From Dendrophyllia cribrosa (Eukaryota; Cnidaria; Anthozoa; Scleractinia; Dendrophylliidae), in contig JAJLRJ010000008.1 in assembly GCA_024195265.1 (NCBI GenBank), positions 28,220,932 through 28,284,931 on the forward strand: a stretch of DNA of 64,000 bases, read 5' to 3'. The notes beneath the pieces are model-generated. The model worked only from the letters and a program-made list of their open reading frames with translations, made no database searches and was not told the DNA's origin. The first letter of the stretch is position 1. Each line of letters begins with the position of its first letter. Both the position numbers and the translations under genes were made by a program. Below are positions 52,548 through 61,752 of this stretch, in pieces.

Positions 52548-52814
52548 GTAATTAACGAAACTCAATAACTTTATACATTAAAACCCAGACATTTTGGACG
52601 CGTTTATTCTGACAAAAACTGGTTTGTTAAAAAATAAACCCGTCCGAAATTTCACAGCGCTCAATTAAGATAAAAAGCGTTTTAATAGTGGGAAACCTGT
52701 ACAGACGTCTTTGGGAAAGATTTGTGATTTTTTCAGGGTTGCATGTTTCTCTGCGCTTGGCCCCAGTACCGGTTGATGTTTACTCGTGCTTGGCACCGGT
52801 TACACAGTTTTCCC

Positions 52815-53612
52815 GCGCTTAGAATGTTCTCTCGCGCTTGGCACGGGTTGCATGTTGTTCTACGCATGGAGCCGGTTGCAAATGTTGCAGGTTTTCCACG
52901 CACGCTTTGCCGGCAGCGTTTGCTTAGCCTCATAACGTTATTTGCGTGTTTGTTACGACTGGCCAGTTGCGCGACGCTCATCAAAGACAGTGACGTCATT
53001 TTACCTTATAAGGAAAAGAGAACACGCAAAATAGCCGAGCTTATTGAATACACACACATACACAGTAGATTGCCTTAGTGTCCCGGTTGAAAAACACAAG
53101 CTATTATAAATAAAAGAATTTTAGCCGAATAATAAATTCCTTATTCGATGGTTTAACAGAGAATACGTACGGACATTTTACTCATTGCTGACATGTTTTT
53201 TTGCCACTGCGGGGCTCGAAAACATACAACGCAACTCGTAAAATATTCGCGCGTATTATCTGTTTAACCATCAAGTAAGGTGTATTTATTAACTATTTTA
53301 CTATGCACAACTATACGCTCGACTCTGTGGATGAAACCACTAAAGTGTGACCATTCAAATGAATGCTCTAGAGCATAACGTTCCTGTGATACTGTTTATT
53401 ATGCTGTACAAGCTGGTGGATATAACTTTTGAGTTTGTGCCAGATAAAATCAAAAAGTACGAACATTCAAATTAAAGCTTACTGAGCAGTACGTTCCCGT
53501 GCTACTGTTTGTGCTGCCAAACGCTTAAATTTTGGCAATTCAGTGTTAAGACAGTGTTCACACCTCAGTGCAGCCAGTACCTTGCATCAAACTAAGTTTC
53601 TTGAGATTGTTG
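52815..53612. repeat. Duplicate of the 14587-15092 segment
   Basis: The copy runs from the GCGCTTAGAATGTTC block to GAGATTGTTG at 53612, where Polinton B begins. It is interrupted by about 290 bp (53239-53529) between imperfect repeats GCAACTC and GCAATTC. That is either an insertion with a 7-bp duplication or sequence lost from the first copy between direct repeats. The last ~30 bp correspond to the final codons of the membrane-protein gene (complement of 15079-15092). Confidence 0.75.
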
Positions 53613-53800
53613 AGTAGTTAAGGACTTGGCGGTACCAGATCAGTTTTGCAAAACTGATCTGATACCAAGCCAAGTCTTAACTACTTCCCATCTGTTGGAT
53701 TAAAAAATATAGAAAAATCAAATGAAACTATATGTTGATTAAAACAAAGTGCGTTTATTTCATTGCGTGATACAATTCTCGGAAACACAGGATGTAATAC
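53613..53800. repeat. Left terminal repeat of Polinton B with hairpin
   Basis: The 73-nt hairpin (53613-53685) shares its inner core with element A, but its outer arm is AGTAGTTAAGGACTTGG paired with CCAAGTCTTAACTACT. Then GAAAAATCAAATGAAAC and CATTGCGTGATACAATTC follow as in the right TIR of A. The stretch TCCCATCTGTTGG after the hairpin is specific to B. Confidence 0.9.
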
Positions 53801-54008
53801 CCAGAAACAGAGAACGGGGAATCCCCCGCTTACAAGTCTGAACATGTTTTGATAAAAAGGAAATGAGTCATCACTAATAGTTATTGTTTCAGATCACGAG
53901 ACGGTCGTGTGATATTTTTAACCAATCAGAGGCTTCACACTTTGATTCACAATTGTGAACTTTTTCAGTGAAAAAGTTCACAATTGTGAAGTTGCTTGTG
54001 AAGTTAAG

Positions 54009-54389
54009 ATGCCTTACTCTCTAAAACAGCTCGATCAGCGATATGAGAATGTTTGCCACAATATAAAGAATGCCAAGGATTACACCTTAGAACACCTGAA
54101 GACAACTATTGGAATTGATTTGAAAGATTTTTTCAATAATCTTGATACTCAAAACTTGGAGGAATGCGAAGGGGAGTTTGATGCAATTGAAGAGAGCATT
54201 CATCAATGCCGAGTGGCTATACGAAATGAAAAGTCTCGACGCTTACTGCAGAATGATATTACGAGGTTGACTGAGCAAGATACTAAGAAAATGATGCGGA
54301 AACATGTATTTAAGCTAAAGAGGAGAAAGTCAGTTTTGGATTCTGCTACACCTTATGCCATGAAGTCGGAGGGGTCAATTGAACATTAA
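54009..54389 (+). CDS. Helical protein of the cargo cassette, unknown
   Basis: The frame from the ATG at 54009 gives 126 residues (MPYSLKQLDQRYENV...). A longer frame back to 53955 would translate the 45-nt palindrome and is rejected. The product is charged and helix-rich (IKNAKDYTLEHLKTTIG; ECEGEFDAIEESIHQCR), ending with a basic patch (KLKRRKS). No domain is recognised. Element A has only the first codons before its deletion, so this gene is specific to B here. Retrotransposon-ORF-like proteins in cnidarians sometimes look similar, but I cannot assign it. Confidence 0.45.
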   Translation: MPYSLKQLDQRYENVCHNIKNAKDYTLEHLKTTIGIDLKDFFNNLDTQNLEECEGEFDAIEESIHQCRVAIRNEKSRRLLQNDITRLTEQDTKKMMRKHVFKLKRRKSVLDSATPYAMKSEGSIEH

Positions 54390-54447
54390 AATGGAAAATG
54401 CAGCACTACCATGGAACTGTGAACTGAACTTTTTAGTTTTATATTGT

Positions 54448-54556
54448 TTAAATTTTGTAGTGGCCATAAGCGAAAGTTGTACTACCATTCTCATGAATAT
54501 ACCGCTTGTCATCGAAACAACTGAGTGAAACTTTATTAATCTCATAACTGCCTAAA
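54448..54556 (-). pseudogene. PolB C-terminal fragment
   Basis: About 36 codons on the minus strand match the end of Polinton PolB: LGSYEINKVSLSCFDDKRYI, then a diverged stretch and AYGHYKI followed by a stop. In element A the same PolB end is at the opposite terminus (33662 side). No upstream PolB sequence is attached. This is a relic of recombination with the other end of a related Polinton, or of a nested deletion derivative. Confidence 0.8.
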
Positions 54557-54763
54557 AAATTACAGACAAATGTATTGGAAACAAAAACATTAATTCTGAC
54601 CATCTACTACTACTGATTTACATATCAAGTGATTTTAGATAAAACAATGGGAAATATCGCTAACGCGTTAGACGATTTTTAGCCAAGCTTTTCCGCATGA
54701 TCGTCATATGGCTGTCTTGTAGGTAAAGAGATCTAGAAGTTTATGATTTAGTTTAATCTTAAA

Positions 54764-54883
54764 ATGGCTGAGAGTGAAACTGGTTTATCTGATTTGTTCG
54801 ATGTTAATGCAAATATTCTCAGGATTTTCGAATTTGCTAGTCGTGTGAAGAAGAGTATTTCATCTTTCACCAAACATACATAA
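54764..54883 (+). CDS. 39-aa frame in cargo cassette, probable gene fragment
   Basis: ATGGCTGAGAGTGAAACTGG opens a 39-residue frame (MAESETGLSDLFDVNANIL..FEFASRVKKSISSF) that stops right after re-entering the sequence shared with element A. Composition and an AT-rich TTTAATCTTAAAATG start look gene-like. It reads as the N-terminus of a longer protein truncated by the cassette junction. Family is unknown. Confidence 0.35.
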   Translation: MAESETGLSDLFDVNANILRIFEFASRVKKSISSFTKHT

Positions 54884-55077
54884 CTGAATGATGCATCATC
54901 CACCTTCTGATTGGTTGAAAAAATCATACGACTGACTCATGATCTGAAACAATAGCTATTAATGATGACTCATTTCCTGTTATTAAAACATGTTCGCTAT
55001 TTTTGTTTTCTGGGAATTTAGACACGCACCGCTTATAGCTATTGTTTTAAAAATATAATCTCATATAATAGTATAGA

Positions 55078-55656
55078 ATGAATTGTAATTTGGAAATTCA
55101 TGATGAATTTGAGAATATGGGAGAGTTGACCTGTCCCTTTTGTGATGAGCAATTGGCAGAAGTTGACAGAAGTGTGATAGTGGTCAAGTCATGCTGTAGT
55201 GAACAAGATATAAATAGTATAGATGGCATGAGTGTTTGTCTAAATTGTGGTTCCGTACATGGATATAATTATGTTAAAGAGTATGTTAATTTTTATGAGA
55301 GTATGTATAAAATACGGCGAAAATCGGTATATCATCGGAAATATCATATCCAAAACACAATAAATAACATCTGTAGCCAACACAAATTACAGATATCAAA
55401 CAATTACAATAATAGAACTAAAATCATGAAAATTTTTGAGGAGATAGATAAAATTTTGCCACAGATAAATGGAAACCGAAAACGTATGATAAATATTGAT
55501 TACATTTTAAAACAATTATTTAAGATGTTAAAATTACCAATTGAAAATGATATACCTTTATCTAAATCGAAAAGAACATTAACTTGCTATAAACAATATT
55601 GGGATAATATCCTATTGTTAATAGGTGATCAAATACAAACAATTATTAATAAATGA
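55078..55656 (+). CDS. VLTF3/TFIIB-like zinc protein, element B
   Basis: This 192-residue homologue of the 49130-49765 protein has CPFC (about 19-22), KSCCSEQD and CLNCGSVHGY, and the basic YHRKYHIQNTI block. It lacks the internal ~25-residue duplication seen in A. The C-terminal half is more diverged (KSKRTLTCYKQYWDNILLLIG against SKKTLKFYEQWWDDVYKLI), suggesting faster evolution than the capsid genes. The start is beneath ATATAATAGTATAGAATG. Confidence 0.6.
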   Translation: MNCNLEIHDEFENMGELTCPFCDEQLAEVDRSVIVVKSCCSEQDINSIDGMSVCLNCGSVHGYNYVKEYVNFYESMYKIRRKSVYHRKYHIQNTINNICSQHKLQISNNYNNRTKIMKIFEEIDKILPQINGNRKRMINIDYILKQLFKMLKLPIENDIPLSKSKRTLTCYKQYWDNILLLIGDQIQTIINK

Positions 55657-55739
55657 TCCAATATCGTCATGCAAAGGGGGTTTTCCCTATGAATGAGTTA
55701 TTGAATGAAAAGTTTGTTAGTAAAATTTACTCTAAAAGT

Positions 55740-56228
55740 TTACTCGGAAGTGAATTTTTTATCATATTGTTTCTCAAATTTTTCATCAAGAGTACAAAGA
55801 TCAATTATCGTTTCGTCTAGCAACCTAATATTATTGATAAAATTGATATGGTTAAATTGCATTCCTCTTAAAAAAGACCGTAAATCAACGAGTGCCTTCT
55901 CATATGTTGTGTATGCAAATTTAGACATTTCTATTTTTCTTTTATAGTTTTTAATTTCGCTGTATGTCTTAATCAATAAACCACTACCACTAATTACTCC
56001 TAAAATAATAGGGTTCAATGTTATTGAACCAGCTATTGTACCAATGGATATTAAAGAAACTGATGATAAATTAATAGCTAAATTCAATCTCTTGAAATAT
56101 TTGAAAGCCTTCTTATAGCACCAAAAACGCTTGTGATAAAATCGATATAATGCTTTGATTTCAGATAGTTTTTCTTTGCTGATGCTTTTATCAATATGAT
56201 TAAAATTGAAGATGTCTGTTTCAGTCAT
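55740..56228 (-). CDS. SLATT-like two-TM protein, element B
   Basis: This is a 162-residue homologue of the A protein at 48565. The N-terminal helix (YRFYHKRFWCYKKAFKYFKRLNL) and second TM (LNPIILGVISGSGLLIKTYSEIK) are conserved, while the first TM is changed mostly to other hydrophobics. Conservation of hydrophobicity rather than identity supports a membrane function under selection. It lies next to the 133-aa gene as in A. Confidence 0.5.
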   Translation of the reverse strand: MTETDIFNFNHIDKSISKEKLSEIKALYRFYHKRFWCYKKAFKYFKRLNLAINLSSVSLISIGTIAGSITLNPIILGVISGSGLLIKTYSEIKNYKRKIEMSKFAYTTYEKALVDLRSFLRGMQFNHINFINNIRLLDETIIDLCTLDEKFEKQYDKKFTSE

Positions 56229-56255
56229 TTATATTATATATTTGGATAATAATAA

Positions 56256-56657
56256 TTAAATTTTAGGATTTGAAAGAAGACAATAAATTACACCACTTAT
56301 TTGACCCATTATTGGAGATCTTTTTAATTTCTTCGGTATTGAAAGGCAGCAATATGTGTATCCAGGCCCCTTTTCATAGTCATTGTAAAATCTTCCAAAT
56401 GCATCATGAAAAATAGCATGTTTAATTAAAAATTGGTATTTGGTATTTAGAGTACAAGAACCTGGTCCTATTAATCCAATGTCAGAGTGTTTTTCTAATA
56501 TTTGGTTAAATGATATTGGCTTATTCAAATAGTTAACGTACAAAAATTGATATATTAAAGCCGATTTTAATATTTCATCTTTAGTATTAGGATGTAGGTT
56601 TTTTTGGGTTGTGAAAAATTTATTACAAAAATTAATTGACTGTGCAAGAATTGACAT
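56256..56657 (-). CDS. Conserved Polinton protein, unknown (133 aa), element B
   Basis: Same length and start as the A copy at 48137, with a handful of substitutions (for example ISFNQILEKHSDIGLI). It starts beneath TATATATAAATG. No motif is recognised. Confidence 0.6.
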   Translation of the reverse strand: MSILAQSINFCNKFFTTQKNLHPNTKDEILKSALIYQFLYVNYLNKPISFNQILEKHSDIGLIGPGSCTLNTKYQFLIKHAIFHDAFGRFYNDYEKGPGYTYCCLSIPKKLKRSPIMGQISGVIYCLLSNPKI

Positions 56658-56689
56658 TTATATATATCAATATATTAGATAATTATATA

Positions 56690-58696
56690 TTAAAACTCTT
56701 CAAAAAGTACACTGATATGGCAATTATAAGGTGCATATGTAATATGATCAATTGATATTAATTTGATTCGTACAACTGTATCTTCATTGAAATTGATAAC
56801 TGATGACGCTATATTGAAAGTGTAATAAATTTTATTCGATGCTTTATTCCAATTTTGGGGTCCAAATGAATTGTTACCGATTAATATAACCATTTTTTTG
56901 TATCCTTCAGGCGGCTTATCGTCCAATATCATCAACCATAATTTTACTATTTTTAAATTAGTTAACGCAATAAATGATGATGAACCGTTGAATATGATAT
57001 CATTAGTGTTCTTATTTTTCATATAATTGCCTAAAAATATGAATTTTTGTTTCTTTATAGGTAAACCAATTATGTTTCTACCATTTAAATCAATATCTGT
57101 CTCCATTGTCATTTTTCCATTTTTAATAAAATACACATTGTCGTATATATCAGTACTGACATCATTCTGGTAGCCTTCTACACCATAAACAACTAGATGA
57201 CCAGTAGCTGGATTAGCGATCGTTCGGCCATGGAGATCGATGAACAAATAATTTGGAGGTACTTGAGTCCATCTATGTATTTGAACGATTGTCCTTGAAT
57301 AATTTTGGAACAGCTTCGTTGTTTGTTTTTGAATATTCATCGTACTCGCTTGAGCTGTGACACTGATTGCACTCATTTGTATCGGGTAGAATTCAATGAC
57401 GAGCGTATAATAACCTATAGGTACCGGATGCAGATTAAAACTAATTCTTGATCGGTATAGGCCACTGTTGTCAACCTTTAGGGTGAACTCATAAGCTTTT
57501 TTATTCAGTTTATGTAGGGATTGTTGAAAATCAACGATTCCAGTTACAGTAATATTTGATTCGCTACTGCTTTCGTTAATATCAAGCATTAAATACCTGA
57601 ATACATCCTCTTGTTGGTTTCCTGTAATATATGTATGACTGATTTTCTCCTCCAGATCTTGTTTTAACTTAACAACTCCAGTATTGTAATCCGATTTGTC
57701 GAGTTTTTTCGTTTGTATGTCGTTGATTGAGGCTTCATTTTGTGTTATTCTTAGGTTATTTCCGCTTGTTTTAGCGTCAACATATGTTTTGTCTGCTTTT
57801 AGATTAGTTAAATTATCCACATACCCTTTGTTCACTCCATGGTCTATAGCACTAGGATTAGGTATATTAAATATGATATTATTATTCATATCCAAACCAG
57901 TTTCCATTGATAACATTTCTTTTCGAGATAAGAAAACATTTTTTACGTCGTTATAACTGACAACATTGTTGTAACTTGCGGCTAAATCTAGGTATGTCTG
58001 TGGTTTCGACTTGACAATATTGTACTGTTCTTTCAAATTAATATCCGCAATAATATTTTTAGTATGTGGAATAGTATTTATTTTTGTATCAACATATTCT
58101 TTAGTGGTTGAATCTTTATTATTTGTTGGTGTTTTTAAATTTATGATTTTTTTATTTTTTGCATCATAATTTTCACCTTCTAAATTTAAAAAATGTGTTT
58201 TTCCATGATAAAAAGGAAAAGCATCATCATCACCTGCTGCTTGAACATTTAATAAAGCATGATAATTAGCATCTAAATGATCAGTTAATACTATTCTTTC
58301 ATTTTTCATATATGCATCTGTAATATTAGCTTTTTTATTATTATAATTTTTAAGAGTTATCATATTAGTTGCACAAAGATCATTATTTTCATCAGTTTCC
58401 AAATCAGTAATTAGTTTTCTATCCATTTTAATTTCACCAGGTAGAATTAATTTATTTCCTCGCATATCAAGATCCCCCACCATATGAGTTGTTCCATCTA
58501 ACTTTAAATAATGCGTGTCTCCATACTCTTTGTTGACGACATCTTTAAAATTTGTAGGGTCCTTGACATTAACTAATTTCTTATTTTGAATATCATAATT
58601 TCCGTCATCTGTTAATACAAATCCGACACCAGGTAATCCACGTTGAGGTTTATTATTAAATGTTGATTCAGGTAAACGTCCGTTTGAGTAACTCAT
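56690..58696 (-). CDS. Phage-fibre-like attachment protein, element B
   Basis: This 668-residue homologue of 45951-48104 shares the N-terminal docking sequence and the final ~70 residues (about PEGYKKMVILIGN to the end) almost exactly. The shaft has different repeats (YDIQNKKLVNVKDPTNFKDVVNKEYGD, LDMRGNKL, LDMNNNIIFNIPNPSAIDHGVNKGYVD), and the distal domain (about 370-580) is only moderately similar. The pattern is typical of fibres that swap shaft and head segments. Confidence 0.75.
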   Translation of the reverse strand: MSYSNGRLPESTFNNKPQRGLPGVGFVLTDDGNYDIQNKKLVNVKDPTNFKDVVNKEYGDTHYLKLDGTTHMVGDLDMRGNKLILPGEIKMDRKLITDLETDENNDLCATNMITLKNYNNKKANITDAYMKNERIVLTDHLDANYHALLNVQAAGDDDAFPFYHGKTHFLNLEGENYDAKNKKIINLKTPTNNKDSTTKEYVDTKINTIPHTKNIIADINLKEQYNIVKSKPQTYLDLAASYNNVVSYNDVKNVFLSRKEMLSMETGLDMNNNIIFNIPNPSAIDHGVNKGYVDNLTNLKADKTYVDAKTSGNNLRITQNEASINDIQTKKLDKSDYNTGVVKLKQDLEEKISHTYITGNQQEDVFRYLMLDINESSSESNITVTGIVDFQQSLHKLNKKAYEFTLKVDNSGLYRSRISFNLHPVPIGYYTLVIEFYPIQMSAISVTAQASTMNIQKQTTKLFQNYSRTIVQIHRWTQVPPNYLFIDLHGRTIANPATGHLVVYGVEGYQNDVSTDIYDNVYFIKNGKMTMETDIDLNGRNIIGLPIKKQKFIFLGNYMKNKNTNDIIFNGSSSFIALTNLKIVKLWLMILDDKPPEGYKKMVILIGNNSFGPQNWNKASNKIYYTFNIASSVINFNEDTVVRIKLISIDHITYAPYNCHISVLFEEF

Positions 58697-58714
58697 GTAT
58701 ATAACTAAATTATA

Positions 58715-59350
58715 TTATATTTCTTCATTGAAATTCTTAGTTGTGAATTTCCGTGACTTATCAATATATACGAAGCAATATGGTTCTTTAGTTGCTTTCT
58801 CATATAATTCTTTTGGAATACTGTTTTCACGGCAAATTAGACTCCTCTCATTGGTACTTGGGAATTCGTATATACAGAAATGTGAACAGTTTAATCTTAT
58901 GTCTTTTGGTGTCTTATAGTAGCTTTGACTCAGATAAATCACACTGCAATTTTTATGTCTCCCTCGTATAAAATAGTCGACTAATGGTTTTTGGTTTTTA
59001 TCACATACGAAATCGTCGAATATTACCATTTTCTGACTTTCACTATCAATATCATTTACAGGAATAATTTGATCATTGCTTGCTTCAATAACATTATAAC
59101 CAGCTTCATCACTTATTGGCTGGAACATATCCATAAGATTCTGGTACTTGGACTGCTCTAAGTTTTTCGCATACAGGTATATTTTATCAAAGTACAATAA
59201 ATTGTAAATCATATGCATAAGTGTATTTGTTTTTCCCGAACCACTTGGGCCGCAAACCAACATCCGAAATGATCGATCGGGCATGAAATCATATAACTGT
59301 CTAAAGTTCGAGACCACATCGTCTTCAACGTCGTAATTTGGTATTATCAT
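58715..59350 (-). CDS. DNA-packaging ATPase, element B
   Basis: This 211-residue protein is nearly identical to the A copy, with Walker A GPSGSGKT and Walker B KMVIFDDF. The start follows ATATAATATAAATG. It is separated from the PPxY gene by the iteron-bearing spacer 59351-59485. Confidence 0.93.
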   Translation of the reverse strand: MIIPNYDVEDDVVSNFRQLYDFMPDRSFRMLVCGPSGSGKTNTLMHMIYNLLYFDKIYLYAKNLEQSKYQNLMDMFQPISDEAGYNVIEASNDQIIPVNDIDSESQKMVIFDDFVCDKNQKPLVDYFIRGRHKNCSVIYLSQSYYKTPKDIRLNCSHFCIYEFPSTNERSLICRENSIPKELYEKATKEPYCFVYIDKSRKFTTKNFNEEI

Positions 59351-59485
59351 TTATATTATATGGGTATATTATTTCAATATAACATGGTGTATAACACGGT
59401 GTACAACACAGTGTACAACACGGTGTAAAATGCTCTTTTTTATATATGATTTCCAAATTTTATGTAACCTAATAATATAATAAAA
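59351..59485. promoter_or_regulatory. Divergent spacer with iterons, element B
   Basis: Tandem units of the type AACACGGTGTAT / AACACAGTGTAC (about 59384-59428) correspond to the five-unit array in A, with four units and several changes. Position between the same two divergent genes is conserved. Function as a regulator-binding site is inferred. Confidence 0.6.
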
Positions 59486-60499
59486 ATGAGTTTACTTAAA
59501 TGGAAAGAACTTGCAAAAAGAAAATCTGAATTAGGAAATAAAATTAATTATGTTCATGATGCAATCACAAAACATGATCTTGGTCAGCAGATAAGTCAGG
59601 AATCGTTGACGAAGGTATTCAAACCAGTAACCACTAAATTAGATGATGTTATCGACAGTAATTTAGATTTAAGGGTACCTATAAGAAAGAAACGAGCACC
59701 TAAAAAAGGTGACCAAGGTATTGACTACATGCCTGAAGTTGACCCTTTCGAAGACATGCAAGTTGATGATTTATTTGGTGATTATGTCCCACCAAATCAA
59801 GAAAAACAACTGGTGCCAAAACCACCAACATATGAAGAATCTTTACAAGATCTTCTGGAAGGAAATAAGGATATTTATGTTGATCCTCAGTACTTTGGTG
59901 ATGAACCAGATGAATTACCACCAGAATATGAAGAAGAAGAGATGGACTATGGATTAGATGATGAAGATACAAGTAATTCGATTCTGGATGATCTTGGTAT
60001 TACCAATTATGAAAATGTGGATAAGATATTGAATCAATCAACAATAACACCCCAAAAGACTAAGACATATCTTAATAAGATTATAAAGCAGGCCAAAGCA
60101 AAAAGAAGTCAATTAGGTGGCTATAAATCAAATGTTACAAAACAATACAATAAGGGGGAGATATCATCAGGTGAAAGGCAAATGCGAAACAAAAGAATAG
60201 ACAACGCAAGAGTTACTTTAAATGAATACATAAAACATTATGAGACTAAACTGCAAACAATGAAAGGTTCCGGAATCAACGGCCGAGGAAGAAAACAGAG
60301 AGGTGGAAATATTATGTTTTTTAATGATGTAAAGCAGCTTCTCAAAAAATTGGAATTGGTAATTGGTGAAAGATTAGCAGGGAATACCAGCATTGAGATG
60401 AGAAATATGGGAGTAACTATACTAGACACATTATTGAAAATGTCGAAAATCAATAGGTCACAATATAGTAAATTGTATAGTCAATATTTCAAAATATAA
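59486..60499 (+). CDS. PPxY capsid-associated protein, element B
   Basis: This 337-residue homologue of 44125-45141 keeps both motifs (PPTY followed by EESL, and LPPEY) and the C-terminal block (FFNDVKQLLKKLEL). The acidic linker and the 160-240 region vary. GSGI and RGG sites are also kept. Confidence 0.65.
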   Translation: MSLLKWKELAKRKSELGNKINYVHDAITKHDLGQQISQESLTKVFKPVTTKLDDVIDSNLDLRVPIRKKRAPKKGDQGIDYMPEVDPFEDMQVDDLFGDYVPPNQEKQLVPKPPTYEESLQDLLEGNKDIYVDPQYFGDEPDELPPEYEEEEMDYGLDDEDTSNSILDDLGITNYENVDKILNQSTITPQKTKTYLNKIIKQAKAKRSQLGGYKSNVTKQYNKGEISSGERQMRNKRIDNARVTLNEYIKHYETKLQTMKGSGINGRGRKQRGGNIMFFNDVKQLLKKLELVIGERLAGNTSIEMRNMGVTILDTLLKMSKINRSQYSKLYSQYFKI

Positions 60500-60521
60500 T
60501 TTATGTAACTTTATTATATAA

Positions 60522-61268
60522 ATGGAACGAGAGATAGTTTTATCATCTTATAGTGTAAAAAATCAATTGAATAATAAACCTGAGGATTTTACAACTAAAT
60601 TTAACAGGTCTATAGATTTGGATAGTAATATTCAATATGTGATCGGCCTTAACCGAATTATCAATATGAGTTTTACATGGTTTAATGTTAATGCTGGATA
60701 CAATAATCAATTAATTAAATTTAGCTCTGATAGTGGTTCAACATTTAACAACATCACCTTTCCAGCCGGAGTATGGAATTATACAGACTTCAATACATAT
60801 ATCAAGGATATAACGAAGACTGGTGATACGTATCCTATCACTCTTGAATTCGATAATACAACATTTAGGGTTACGATTACATTGACTCAGAATTATCAGC
60901 TTGATTTGACGCATTCCAATTTTAATGACCTAATCGGGTTTGATAAGACAGTATTATCTAATGAAACAAATATAGGGCCGAAAGTGCCCAATCTCAGTCA
61001 AGACACAGATATCCTGAATATCCATTGTAACCTAATAAACGACAGTCTTGTCGACGGTCAAGATACAGACATCATTTATTCCTTCTCGACCAGTGTACTC
61101 CAACCTAGTTACTCCTTTACCCTCGAACCACGAAGAGTCACATTCAATCCAGTCAATAAGAATAATATTAGTAGTATCAGGGTATACATTACTGATGGAA
61201 AAAGAAGATTAGTTAACCTGAATGGAGCAGATACATCTTTCTCACTAATTCTGAAAAGTATAGAATAA
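60522..61268 (+). CDS. Minor capsid (penton-like) protein, element B
   Basis: 248 residues, identical in length to A. The start lies beneath TTATATAAATG. Differences are clustered near residues 16-40, with near identity beyond. It precedes the core and MCP genes as in A. Confidence 0.75.
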   Translation: MEREIVLSSYSVKNQLNNKPEDFTTKFNRSIDLDSNIQYVIGLNRIINMSFTWFNVNAGYNNQLIKFSSDSGSTFNNITFPAGVWNYTDFNTYIKDITKTGDTYPITLEFDNTTFRVTITLTQNYQLDLTHSNFNDLIGFDKTVLSNETNIGPKVPNLSQDTDILNIHCNLINDSLVDGQDTDIIYSFSTSVLQPSYSFTLEPRRVTFNPVNKNNISSIRVYITDGKRRLVNLNGADTSFSLILKSIE

Positions 61269-61285
61269 TATAACATAATAGTATA

Positions 61286-61684
61286 ATGAAACCGTATGAA
61301 TTCAAAAGATTTTACCATCCAAAACTTGGTAAATTTGTATATCAACACAAAGGGTCTGGGCTTATCGTTGATAATATTTTCAAACCATTAAAGAGTGTGG
61401 CATCATCTGTTTTCAAGAAATTTGCTAAGCCAATAGCAAAGAAGGCGTTAGAATCGGGGATATCCCATGCAGGTGAGCGACTGGGTAAGGCGGTATCAGA
61501 GAAGTCAGGAGACCTAATAATGAAAAGATTGGCAAATTTGAGAAAAGGAGCTACAAGACAAACAGCAATTGTTCCATCCTCACCCATTAAACAGCAACAG
61601 CAAGATGAAAGTACTGATATGATACTGAATAGACTCATTTCTGGAGATGGTTTGAGGAGAAGACGTAGAGTGAGATTAGTATAG
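61286..61684 (+). CDS. Small basic core/cement protein, element B
   Basis: This 132-residue protein differs from A mainly by loss of seven residues in the Gln-rich stretch near 105-112. The basic RRRRRVR end and GSG site are kept. It is probably DNA-binding, as for A. Confidence 0.6.
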   Translation: MKPYEFKRFYHPKLGKFVYQHKGSGLIVDNIFKPLKSVASSVFKKFAKPIAKKALESGISHAGERLGKAVSEKSGDLIMKRLANLRKGATRQTAIVPSSPIKQQQQDESTDMILNRLISGDGLRRRRRVRLV

Positions 61685-61752
61685 AATCAATAAAATGATT
61701 TTAATATGAATATATTTTTTAATTGTTAAAATTTATCTAACATAATATTATA

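Larger units (their letters stand above)
53840..54995. mobile_element. 1,156-bp TIR-bounded cargo cassette in Polinton B
   Basis: The terminal arms (GAACATGTTTTGAT.. and ..AAAACATGTTC, about 85-100 bp each) are the same inverted arms that bound the 298-bp repeat at 49848-50145 in A. In B they enclose extra sequence with three coding-like pieces: a 126-aa frame, a PolB C-terminal fragment in reverse, and a 39-aa frame. The 45-nt palindrome (53946-53990) is retained next to the left arm. It may be a nested transposon, or part of the Polinton that A has lost. Confidence 0.65.

Noticed and set aside
53955..54008. Longer start for the 126-aa cassette gene
   Set aside because: It translates the 45-nt palindrome; the ATG at 54009 gives a normal start.
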